In this document: positions 9,932 through 17,789 of the stretch, in pieces
Layout of the letters: the number at the start of each line of letters is the position of its first letter
Position numbering within the stretch: position 1 is the stretch's first letter
From: an uncultured Clostridia bacterium
Lineage (GTDB): Bacteria > Bacillota > Clostridia > TANB77 > CAG-508
Assembly (NCBI GenBank): GCA_947625895.1
Contig: CANQPZ010000005.1
Location: 1-52,629, forward strand
Direction: 5' to 3'
DNA length: 52,629 nucleotides
The notes under the pieces: model-generated
Database searches by the model: none
Told to the model about the DNA's origin: nothing
The model's input: the letters and a program-made list of their open reading frames with translations, nothing else
Translations under genes and position numbers: made by a program

Positions 9932-10516
9932 ATGCTAAACAAAATTTGGCCTTCAATGATAATTGCTTCTATTTTATATGGTATTTTTTGCGGAAGAATA
10001 GGGGAAGTAAATGATGCTATATATATTAGTCTTGAAGAAACAATCAACTTATGTCTAAACTTTTTAGGAATAATGTGTTTTTGGAATGGAATGATAGCAA
10101 TATTAAAGAACACAAAAATAATAGAAAAACTGAAAAAACTATTAAGACCTATAATTGATAAATTTTTTAATGGAGAGACTGAAAAATCTAAGGAATATAT
10201 TAGTTTAAATATTATTTCTAATATTATAGGAATAGGAAATGCTGCTACTCCAATGGGAATAAAAGCAATGGAGGAAATGAATAAAGAAAATAATAAGAAA
10301 AATTTATCTAAGAGTATGAATTTATTTGTTTTACTTAATACTTTGTCTATACAGCTTATACCAACAACAGTTATAAGTACGAGAGCAACATTTGGATCAG
10401 AAAACGCTGGAAAAATTATTTTACCAATTTGGATTGTAAGTGTGCTAAGTCTGCTTATTGTAATGTTTATTGGATTAAATGTTTTTAAGGAAGATGAAAA
10501 GGATGAATATATCTGA
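9932..10516 (+). CDS. spmA: Spore maturation protein A
   Basis: 194 residues from the ATG at 9932, preceded by AAAGGGGA at ten bases; a TTG at 9923 is too close to that site. It is a membrane protein of the nucleoside-recognition (gate) domain family, with hydrophobic segments near residues 5-25, 45-65 and 160-185. The conserved NAATPMGIKAMEEM stretch is around residue 105. SpmA and SpmB together affect spore-core dehydration and heat resistance in Bacillus and Clostridium. The stop overlaps the start of spmB, as usual for this pair. Confidence 0.9.
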   Translation: MLNKIWPSMIIASILYGIFCGRIGEVNDAIYISLEETINLCLNFLGIMCFWNGMIAILKNTKIIEKLKKLLRPIIDKFFNGETEKSKEYISLNIISNIIGIGNAATPMGIKAMEEMNKENNKKNLSKSMNLFVLLNTLSIQLIPTTVISTRATFGSENAGKIILPIWIVSVLSLLIVMFIGLNVFKEDEKDEYI

Positions 10517-11021
10517 TAAATTAATAATACCAATATTAATTTTGACAATAATACTTGTTAGTGTACTTGAAAAAAGAAAAACTTTTGATATTTTTACTGA
10601 AGGAGTTATTGAAGGACTTGAAACTCTAGTTAAACTTTTTCCTGTTTTGTTAGGATTATTTTTATCTGTAAATATGCTTAGAGCATCTGGAATAATAAAT
10701 TTTTTAACAGATGTTTTTGGAAAAGTGTTTGAAATTTTATTAATTCCAAAAGAATTAATAAGTATTATATTCTTAAAGCCAATTTCAGCAAGTTCGAGCC
10801 TAGCTATAGCTACTGATTTGTTTAAACAATATGGAGTTGATTCAATGATTGGCCTAATAGTATCAACTATTTTAGGATCAACGGAAACTACCTTTTATAC
10901 TATTGCTGTATATACAGGGGCAATAAAAAAGAAAATTTCTAAAAAATTAATAATATTATCAATTTTAGGAAATTTTCTTGGAATTTTTTTATCAGTTATA
11001 ATATGTAAAATTATATTTTAA
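10503..11021 (+). CDS. spmB: Spore maturation protein B
   Basis: 172 residues from the ATG at 10503, with AAGGAAG nine bases upstream inside the end of spmA; an ATG at 10494 is a less likely start. It is an integral membrane protein with the family segments LVKLFPVLLGLFLSVNMLRA, KPISASSSLAI and LGSTETTFYTIAVY. Partner of SpmA in spore-core dehydration. Its 3' end overlaps the 3' end of the convergent walJ by 11 bases. Confidence 0.92.
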   Translation: MNISDKLIIPILILTIILVSVLEKRKTFDIFTEGVIEGLETLVKLFPVLLGLFLSVNMLRASGIINFLTDVFGKVFEILLIPKELISIIFLKPISASSSLAIATDLFKQYGVDSMIGLIVSTILGSTETTFYTIAVYTGAIKKKISKKLIILSILGNFLGIFLSVIICKIIF

Positions 11022-11802
11022 TTAGTTTACTTGGGCAATTTCTACTTGCAATATCTATAGATATATCTTTTTTTGTAATGTTTTTTGTTTCTAATTCGTC
11101 GTAAACTGTTTTTAGAGCAAGTTCTGGAAAATTATTTTCCTTACTTAAGTGACCTAACATTGCTCTTTTTAGAGTATGCTCTGATAGAAGTTCTGATAAT
11201 GTTTTGCCAGCAGATTCATTTGATAGATGCCCCAAAGGACTTAAAATACGTTGCTTTAAAGGAAATGGATATCTTCCATATTTTAAAATATCTGGATCGT
11301 AATTGGCTTCTAATAGAATAAATGAAGAATCTCTTAGATTTGAAATTAAAGTATTGTCTACATGTCCAATATCTGTTGCAATACTGATTTTCTTATCATC
11401 ATGAATTATATTAAAACCGCAAGGGTTTGCTGCATCATGAGGAATTGAAAATGGTATAATTTCAAGATCGTTTATTCTAAAAGATTTATTAATCTTGAAA
11501 ATTCTTTGATTATCTTCAGCTATCTTATTTTTTTGGTCTGGCATTGCATTTAAAGTTTCTATATTGCAATAAACTGGAATTTCGTATTTTTTTGATATAC
11601 TGCCGACATTCATAATATGGTCTGAATGCTCATGTGTTACGACAATAGCATCTATATTATTTAAATCGAGATTAAAAGAAGCAAGAGCTTCTGAAATCTT
11701 TTTTTGACTAACTCCTGCATCAATTAATATTTTTGTTTCATTAGATTGAACTAATAAGCAATTTCCTGTACTTCCGCTATATAAACTACAAAAATTAAAC
11801 AT
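11011..11802 (-). CDS. walJ: WalJ/YycJ-family metallo-beta-lactamase-fold hydrolase
   Basis: 263 residues. The metal-binding motif HEHSDH is at residues 57-62, and SGSTGNC near the N terminus is typical of YycJ/WalJ. Further histidines at SIPHDA and GHLS complete the fold. In Bacillus, WalJ is encoded with the WalKR envelope-stress system and is thought to be a DNA-associated exonuclease; here no walK/walR is adjacent. It lies 27 bases downstream of murA on the same strand, suggesting one transcript with a cell-wall gene. Confidence 0.85.
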   Translation of the reverse strand: MFNFCSLYSGSTGNCLLVQSNETKILIDAGVSQKKISEALASFNLDLNNIDAIVVTHEHSDHIMNVGSISKKYEIPVYCNIETLNAMPDQKNKIAEDNQRIFKINKSFRINDLEIIPFSIPHDAANPCGFNIIHDDKKISIATDIGHVDNTLISNLRDSSFILLEANYDPDILKYGRYPFPLKQRILSPLGHLSNESAGKTLSELLSEHTLKRAMLGHLSKENNFPELALKTVYDELETKNITKKDISIDIASRNCPSKLIKI

Positions 11803-11829
11803 CTACTACCTCATATATATGTAGAATAA

Positions 11830-13095
11830 TTATTCTTCTACTTTTTGTCTTTCGATTTTTGCTCCAAGGCTTCTAAATTTTTCTTCTATATTTTCATAAC
11901 CTCTATCAATATGATGAAGATTAAATACTTCTGTTACCCCATTAGCACTAATACCAGCCATGATTAAAGCTGCACCTGCACGTAAATCTGTTGCTGTTAC
12001 TGGTGCACCATATAAATATTCAACACCTTCAAAAACTGCTGTTTTTCCTGATATTGTAATATTTGCACCCATTTTATTTAACTCTTGTGCATATTGAAAA
12101 CGAGATTCCCAAATACTTTCATTTATAATACTTGTTCCTGATGACATAGATAAGCATACTCCCATTTGAGATTGCAAATCTGTAGGAAAACCGGGATATG
12201 GAAGAGTTTTAATATTGGCTTTTGAGGTTCTTTTTGACCACCAAACTCTTGCATGATCACCATTTGCTTCTACATTGCCACCAATTTCTAATACTTTAGC
12301 AATAACTGGCTCTAAGTGTTTTGTTATACAATTTTCAACAGTAATATCACCTTTTGATGCAATAGCAGCTAACATGAATGTACCTGCTTCTATCTGATCT
12401 GGAACTATTGAATAAGTAGCATTACCTTTTAGTTCTTTAACGCCATTTATTTTTATAACGTCTGTTCCAGCTCCTCTAATATCTGCACCCATAGTATTTA
12501 AGAAGTTTGCTAAGTCAACTATATGAGGTTCTTTTGCTGCATTATCAATTGTAGTTGTTCCTTCAGCTAATACAGAAGCTAAAATAGTATTCATAGTAGC
12601 TCCAACAGAAACCATATCAAAATATATTGAGTTAGCTCTTAATTTATCACATGTTGCTGTAATATTTCCATTTGAAACTGTGACAGTTGCACCAAGGGCT
12701 TCAAATCCTTTTATGTGTTGATCAATAGGCCTTGGACCTAAATTACAGCCACCAGGAAGTCCAACTTCTGCATGACCACAACGTCCAAGAAGTGAACCAA
12801 TTAAATAATATGAAGCTCTAAATTTTCTTGTTAAATCTAAAGGTGCAAATGATGAAGTAATATGTCTAGAATCAACTTGAATAGTGTGTTTATTAATCCA
12901 TTTAATTTTTACACCTAGATTTTCTAATATTTCACAATATGATTTTACATCACTTATATTAGGTAAATTTTCAATTGTACAAACACCATTTATTAATATT
13001 GTGGCAGGAATGATAGCTACAGCAGCATTTTTTGCTCCGCTAATTTTGACGTGTCCACGTAAAGGTGTTGGCCCTGTTATAACTAATTTCTCCAA
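11830..13095 (-). CDS. murA: UDP-N-acetylglucosamine 1-carboxyvinyltransferase
   Basis: 421 residues, full length. MurA adds enolpyruvate from PEP to UDP-GlcNAc, the first committed step of peptidoglycan synthesis. The binding residues K22-N23 (ISGAKNAAVA) and the catalytic cysteine C117 (LPGGCNLGPRPIDQHI) are present; the cysteine means fosfomycin sensitivity would be expected from this copy. Firmicutes often have two murA genes and I cannot tell which type this is. A sigma-A promoter lies about 60 bases upstream. walJ follows closely and spoIIR lies upstream on the same strand. Confidence 0.95.
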   Translation of the reverse strand: MEKLVITGPTPLRGHVKISGAKNAAVAIIPATILINGVCTIENLPNISDVKSYCEILENLGVKIKWINKHTIQVDSRHITSSFAPLDLTRKFRASYYLIGSLLGRCGHAEVGLPGGCNLGPRPIDQHIKGFEALGATVTVSNGNITATCDKLRANSIYFDMVSVGATMNTILASVLAEGTTTIDNAAKEPHIVDLANFLNTMGADIRGAGTDVIKINGVKELKGNATYSIVPDQIEAGTFMLAAIASKGDITVENCITKHLEPVIAKVLEIGGNVEANGDHARVWWSKRTSKANIKTLPYPGFPTDLQSQMGVCLSMSSGTSIINESIWESRFQYAQELNKMGANITISGKTAVFEGVEYLYGAPVTATDLRAGAALIMAGISANGVTEVFNLHHIDRGYENIEEKFRSLGAKIERQKVEE

Positions 13096-13157
13096 ATATA
13101 TACCCCCAAAAAATTAATCTATCATAAACTTTAAATAAACGTTTTTATTCAGAATAG

Positions 13158-13186
13158 AATATAACATATTAAATAAATGTTGACAA
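13158..13186 (-). promoter_or_regulatory. Sigma-A-type promoter of murA
   Basis: On the minus strand TTGTCA (13181-13186) and TATATT (13158-13163) are 17 bases apart. A seven-base inverted repeat ACAAGAT/ATCTTGT overlaps the -35 element; it has no T tract, so it is not an obvious terminator of spoIIR and could be an operator. Confidence 0.6.
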
Positions 13187-13229
13187 GATAATTTTTCAAT
13201 CTTGTGCAATACCAAGTTAAAGCGAGAGT

Positions 13230-13841
13230 TTATCGGACTAAATTACTAAATAAATCAACAATCTTAAATTTGAAGTTATATTCTGGAGTTTGAGAATATA
13301 GAAGTGAAGCTGTCTCATCCTGTAAATTTTCTTCTAATATTTTTTCTGATTCTTCTGAAAAAGAGCAAGTCGTTGAATCAATTAGGCACATTGGAGGAAA
13401 TAAAACGCACCACCAATTTTTACCTTCAGCTTTTCCTATTTTTATTTTAATTCCATCATAAAATCCTGATGGAGTGGATATGTCAGCATAATCTTTTTTA
13501 GGGAAATATGATGTACCAATTTCAATTGAAAAGTCATAATTGTATCCTTTTTCATAAATGCTATTTCTAACATTTTCATATATATCTTCTTGATGATCTT
13601 TTAAAAACTTTATCATTTCGGTTTTATTACTAAAATTAAAACTTTGAAGATAGGAAATTAAGTTATCTCGAACATGAAGTTTTAAATCTTGATCTTCTGC
13701 AGAATCGCTATTTGCTATTATATGAAGTCTAAAAAGATTCTCCTTTAAATCAGATGAAATAGAGAAAGAATATGATATTGAATAAAAGAGAAAGTATAAA
13801 AAGAAAAGTAATATTATAAAAAATATTGATTTTTTTGACAT
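13230..13841 (-). CDS. spoIIR: Stage II sporulation protein R
   Basis: 203 residues. One N-terminal signal or membrane segment (about residues 5-27) is followed by the SpoIIR core with the family signature RLHIIANSDSAEDQDLKLHV at about residue 38. SpoIIR is made in the forespore, secreted into the intermembrane space and triggers SpoIIGA to process pro-sigma-E in the mother cell. TAGGAGG precedes the ATG. The upstream minus-strand sequence has a GTATA that fits a sigma-F -35, but I see no convincing GG-type -10. It is followed by murA after about 130 bases. Confidence 0.92.
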   Translation of the reverse strand: MSKKSIFFIILLFFLYFLFYSISYSFSISSDLKENLFRLHIIANSDSAEDQDLKLHVRDNLISYLQSFNFSNKTEMIKFLKDHQEDIYENVRNSIYEKGYNYDFSIEIGTSYFPKKDYADISTPSGFYDGIKIKIGKAEGKNWWCVLFPPMCLIDSTTCSFSEESEKILEENLQDETASLLYSQTPEYNFKFKIVDLFSNLVR

Positions 13842-13969
13842 TAAAAAACCTCCTATAATCTTATTAAATACAATTATTGACAGAAAAAAATCTAATATAC
13901 AAAGTTGAAATTATTATTTCTAAGCCCATCTTATTAGATAAGATGTCGAAATAGGTAGGACGATTTTTA

Positions 13970-13998
13970 TTGACGCTTATGTTACAAAATGGTAAAAT
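13970..13998 (+). promoter_or_regulatory. Sigma-A-type promoter with nearby hairpin and 0A-box-like site
   Basis: TTGACG (13970-13975) and TAAAAT (13993-13998) are 17 bases apart, just ahead of the gene at 14029. A short inverted repeat ATCTTATtagATAAGAT (13929-13945) and the heptamer TGTCGAA (13944-13950, a Spo0A-box core) lie 20-40 bases upstream. The heptamer alone is expected several times by chance in this window. Confidence 0.55.
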
Positions 13999-14028
13999 TT
14001 ACCAAAAGGTAACTAGGAGGTATGATTT

Positions 14029-14517
14029 ATGGTAGACAATGAGTCAGCGGAAAAATTGTGCAGTTTATATGTTAATAATATGCATCTGATCGTAATGCTA
14101 ATACCATATATTGAAAAAAAGCTAGAAAAAGGGGATAAAATAGTTACAATACTAGAGGATGATTTAAATGCAGAAGTAAGAATGCTTATGGATAAAGTAC
14201 ATTTATCCAAGATTAAAAAAGAAAAATTAAAGAAAATAAATTGGAAGAAAAATATATTATCATTAAATAAGATTTCAGAAATCAAAAATAAAATTATTTT
14301 AGTGAAAGGAAATTATGATTTTATAAAGGAAGTTAATGAGGCACTTAATATAAAAAAAGTAAAGAAGGTTATTAATTGTTTTGATTTAGACACGTTTGAA
14401 AAAAATTCAAGAGAAATTTTAGAAAATCATTGTAAAATATTAAATACACTTGGAGAAAAAAATATTCCAGAAATATTCCATGCAAACATTAGGGAAAATA
14501 GAATATTGACTAAATAA
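14029..14517 (+). CDS. Hypothetical protein, possible MEDS/RecA-like sensory fold
   Basis: 162 residues, no signal peptide or membrane segment, rich in Lys and Ile. AGGAGG is placed well before the ATG. I do not recognise it with certainty. The opening pattern (SLYVNNMHLIVMLIPYIEKK, then KGDKIVTILEDD and later KIILVKGNYDFIKE) has the strand-helix layout of MEDS domains, the RecA-like sensory domains found in DcmR and some anti-sigma or histidine-kinase-linked proteins. This is a weak, by-eye resemblance. No Walker A motif is visible. The fused UDPGP-PGM gene begins about 70 bases downstream on the same strand, so the two may be co-transcribed. Confidence 0.7.
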   Translation: MVDNESAEKLCSLYVNNMHLIVMLIPYIEKKLEKGDKIVTILEDDLNAEVRMLMDKVHLSKIKKEKLKKINWKKNILSLNKISEIKNKIILVKGNYDFIKEVNEALNIKKVKKVINCFDLDTFEKNSREILENHCKILNTLGEKNIPEIFHANIRENRILTK

Positions 14518-14588
14518 GTAGAATAGTATAAGATATGAATGATTTGATTTGTAGTATTTGTAATAATGGAAGGAGTATGTCTATAAGA

Positions 14589-17552
14589 ATGAACGAAAAA
14601 TACGAAAAAGCAAAAGAACTTGTAAAAAAGTATAAACAAGAGCATTTATTAAAATTTTATGATGAGAAATCTACAAAGGAAAAGGAAAAACTTTTAGATC
14701 AAATACTATCAATAGATTTTGATTTAATGGAAAATTTGTACAAAAATGCAGAAAAGCCAATTGATTTAAAAGATGTTGACATAGAGCCTATAGATTATGT
14801 GGATAAATCTAAATTGACTGCTACGGAAATAAAGAATTACGAAGAAAAAGGAATAGAAGCTATTAAAGCAAATAAATTTGCAATAGTAACTATGGCTGGT
14901 GGACAAGGAACAAGACTTGGACATTCTGGTCCAAAGGGAACTTTTGATATGGGATTACCTTCTCATAAATCTTTATTCGAATTATTATGTGATACTATAA
15001 AAATGGCAAAAGATAAATATAATGTAGTTATTCCATGGTACATTATGACAAGTGAAGAAAACAATGCTGAAACAGTTACATTTTTCGAAAAAAATAATTA
15101 CTTTGGATATCCAAAATCTGCTATTAAGTTTTTTATCCAAGGTGAATTACCAATGATAGATAAAAAAGGAAAAATTTTATTGAACGAAGATAAAATGGTT
15201 AAAATGGCAGCTGATGGACATGGTGGAACACTAAAAGCAATGGGAAAAACAAAAATTATTGAACAGATGAAAAAAGATGGAATTGAGTGGATTTTCATTA
15301 GTGGTGTCGATAATGTTTTAGTTAAATCAGTTGATCCATTATTAATTGGTATGTCAATTGAAAATAACGTTTTAGGTTCAGTAAAAACAATTGAAAAGAC
15401 AGATCCAAAAGAAAAAGTAGGTGTTTTCTGTAAGAAAAATAAAAAAGTTGGTGTTATTGAATATACAGAAATTCCTGATGAATTAGCTCAGATTAGAGAT
15501 AAATATGGAGCTTTGGTATATGGCGATGCAAATGCTATTTTCCATTTATATAATATTAAAGGTTTAGAAAAAGTTAGCGACTTAAGATTACCTTACCATA
15601 CAGCAGTTAAAAAAGCTAAATATGTAGATGAAAATGGAAAAGTTGTTGCTCCTGAAGAACCAAATGCTTATAAATTTGAATTATTTATATTTGACTCATA
15701 TGAAATGCTTGGAGATGTTGTAGTTTTAAGAGTTAAAAGAGAAGAAGAATTTGCACCTATTAAAAATGCTGAAGGCGTTGATAGTCCTGAAACTGCAAGA
15801 AAATTATACACAGATTATTGGGCAAAACAAGAATACATGGCAAAATATGAAAAATGGTGTGAAGATCCAGATATAGATGACCAAACTAAGCAAGAACTAC
15901 TTGAAATCAAAGGTAATGACGAAGAAATAAAAGATAGATTTTACAAGAATTTAGACTTTGGAACAGCTGGTTTAAGAGGGATAATTGGTGCTGGAACAAA
16001 CAGAATGAATAAATATACTGTTAGCAAAGCAACACAAGGATTAGCAAATTATATATTAAAACAAGGAACTGAGAAAAAAGGTGTTGCAATTTCTTATGAC
16101 TCAAGAAGAATGTCTAGAGAATTTGCTGAATATACAGCATTGTGCTTAAATGCAAATGGAATAAGTACATATTTATTTGATGAACTTAGACCTGTTCCTG
16201 AATTATCATTCTTAGTTAGAGAATTAGGAACTACTGCTGGAATTATGATTACAGCAAGTCATAATCCACCACAATATAATGGATATAAAGTTTATTGGGA
16301 TGATGGTGCACAAATAGTTTCTCCTAGAGATAAAGATATAATAGCAGAAGTAAATAAAGTTACTGACTATTCTATGGTAAAAACTATGACTAGAGAAGAA
16401 GCTGGTGCTAAGAGATTATACCATGTTGTTGGAAAAGCTATTGATGATAGATATATAGATACATTAAAAGCTTTATCTATTCATCCTGAAGTTACTCATG
16501 AAATGGGAAAAGATATAAAGATTGTATATACACCATTACATGGAACTGGAAATAAACCAGTACAACGTATCTTAAAAGAATTAGGATTTGAAAAAGTATA
16601 TGTTGTTCCTGAACAAGAATTACCTGATGGTAATTTCCCAACAGTAGATTTTCCAAATCCAGAAGAACCAAAAGCATATACATTAGCATTAAAACTTGCT
16701 AAAGAAGTTGATGCAGACATAATATTAGCAACTGATCCGGATGCTGACAGATTAGGTATATATGTTAAAGATACAAAGACAGGTGAATATATTTTATATA
16801 CAGGAAATATGACAGCTTTGTTAATTTGTGAATATATATTGTCACAAAGAAAAGAAAATGGAACTCTACCTAAAAATGGAGCTGTTATAAAAACAATCGT
16901 ATCTTCAAATTTAACTGATGCTATTGCAAAATATTATAAAATGCATTTAATTGAAACATTGACTGGATTTAAATATATAGGTGAACAAATAAGAAACTTT
17001 GAAAGCAATCATAAATATGAATATGTTTTCGGATTTGAAGAAAGTTATGGTTGTCTTGTTGGTACTCATGCTAGAGATAAAGATGGTATTGTAGCAGTAA
17101 TGATGCTTGCTGAAGCGGCAGCTTTCTATAAAAAACAAGGATTAACATTATGGGATCAAATGATTAATATCTATGAAAAATATGGATATTACAAAGAAGA
17201 TCAAATATCAATTTATTTGAAAGGTGCTGAGGGTGCAGTTAAGATTAAAGAATTGATGGAAAACTTAAGAAATAATCCAATCAAATCTTTTGGTGACAGC
17301 AAAGTTAAATCAATTACTGATTATACAACAAGTATTAAAGTTGATCTTGAAACAGGAAAAGAAACAAAAATTAGTTTACCAAAATCTAATGTTTTATACT
17401 ATGAGTTAGATAATGATGAATGGTGCTGTGCAAGACCTTCTGGAACGGAGCCAAAAATAAAATTCTACATGGGTGTCAAAGCTAAAACAATGGATGAAGC
17501 TAAGAGTAGAGTAGAAAAATTAAAACAGGATGTTTTAAGAAAAGTTGAATAG
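14589..17552 (+). CDS. Fused UDP-sugar pyrophosphorylase (UDPGP/UAP type) and phosphoglucomutase
   Basis: 987 residues from the ATG at 14589, placed 13 bases after GGAAGGAG; ATG 14577 is only one base from that site. Residues about 1-410 are a UDPGP-family nucleotidyltransferase: MAGGQGTRLGHSGPKGTF near 102, DGHGGTLKAM, FISGVDNVLV, VIEYTEI and PNAYKFELFIFD, closest in style to the eukaryote-like UAP/AGX branch. Residues about 414-987 are a complete alpha-D-phosphohexomutase: GTAGLRG near 457, catalytic serine in TASHNPP near 555, metal loop DPDADRLG near 716, sugar loop GFEESYG near 814, phosphate loop RPSGTEPKIKF near 949. The natural product would be UDP-glucose from glucose-6-phosphate in one chain; UDP-GlcNAc chemistry is an alternative. 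Both halves keep their motifs and no stop or frameshift separates them. Confidence 0.9.
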   Translation: MNEKYEKAKELVKKYKQEHLLKFYDEKSTKEKEKLLDQILSIDFDLMENLYKNAEKPIDLKDVDIEPIDYVDKSKLTATEIKNYEEKGIEAIKANKFAIVTMAGGQGTRLGHSGPKGTFDMGLPSHKSLFELLCDTIKMAKDKYNVVIPWYIMTSEENNAETVTFFEKNNYFGYPKSAIKFFIQGELPMIDKKGKILLNEDKMVKMAADGHGGTLKAMGKTKIIEQMKKDGIEWIFISGVDNVLVKSVDPLLIGMSIENNVLGSVKTIEKTDPKEKVGVFCKKNKKVGVIEYTEIPDELAQIRDKYGALVYGDANAIFHLYNIKGLEKVSDLRLPYHTAVKKAKYVDENGKVVAPEEPNAYKFELFIFDSYEMLGDVVVLRVKREEEFAPIKNAEGVDSPETARKLYTDYWAKQEYMAKYEKWCEDPDIDDQTKQELLEIKGNDEEIKDRFYKNLDFGTAGLRGIIGAGTNRMNKYTVSKATQGLANYILKQGTEKKGVAISYDSRRMSREFAEYTALCLNANGISTYLFDELRPVPELSFLVRELGTTAGIMITASHNPPQYNGYKVYWDDGAQIVSPRDKDIIAEVNKVTDYSMVKTMTREEAGAKRLYHVVGKAIDDRYIDTLKALSIHPEVTHEMGKDIKIVYTPLHGTGNKPVQRILKELGFEKVYVVPEQELPDGNFPTVDFPNPEEPKAYTLALKLAKEVDADIILATDPDADRLGIYVKDTKTGEYILYTGNMTALLICEYILSQRKENGTLPKNGAVIKTIVSSNLTDAIAKYYKMHLIETLTGFKYIGEQIRNFESNHKYEYVFGFEESYGCLVGTHARDKDGIVAVMMLAEAAAFYKKQGLTLWDQMINIYEKYGYYKEDQISIYLKGAEGAVKIKELMENLRNNPIKSFGDSKVKSITDYTTSIKVDLETGKETKISLPKSNVLYYELDNDEWCCARPSGTEPKIKFYMGVKAKTMDEAKSRVEKLKQDVLRKVE

Positions 17553-17562
17553 ATTATGAAAT

Positions 17563-17593
17563 GAAGAAAGATGTATTATCTTTCTTCTTTTTT
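17563..17593 (+). terminator. Terminator of the fused sugar-nucleotide gene
   Basis: A perfect ten-base stem GAAGAAAGAT/ATCTTTCTTC (17563-17572, 17578-17587) followed by six T. Confidence 0.9.
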
Positions 17594-17789
17594 GTTCTAC
17601 GTGATTGTCTATAATTACTATTTTAATGTTGATTTTTTCAAGAAAGTATAATAGAATAATGACACTATTTGAGATTTTGTAAAAGAATTTATCACAAAAA
17701 GCAAATAACTTTTTTAATATTTGAATAAGTTATGACATTTTTTTTAAAAAAATTATTATTAAATATTGAAAAAGTATGAGGTGGTAGGG

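Noticed and set aside
9892..10548. 218-residue ORF on the minus strand opposite spmA
   Set aside because: It is the antisense shadow of spmA/spmB, which have clear family motifs and ribosome binding sites; composition is typical of antisense of an A/T-rich membrane gene.
13944..13950. TGTCGAA as a Spo0A box (also TTGTCGAA at 41352-41359)
   Set aside because: At this base composition the heptamer is expected about four or five times per window on both strands; position relative to promoters is not decisive, so it is noted only as a possibility.
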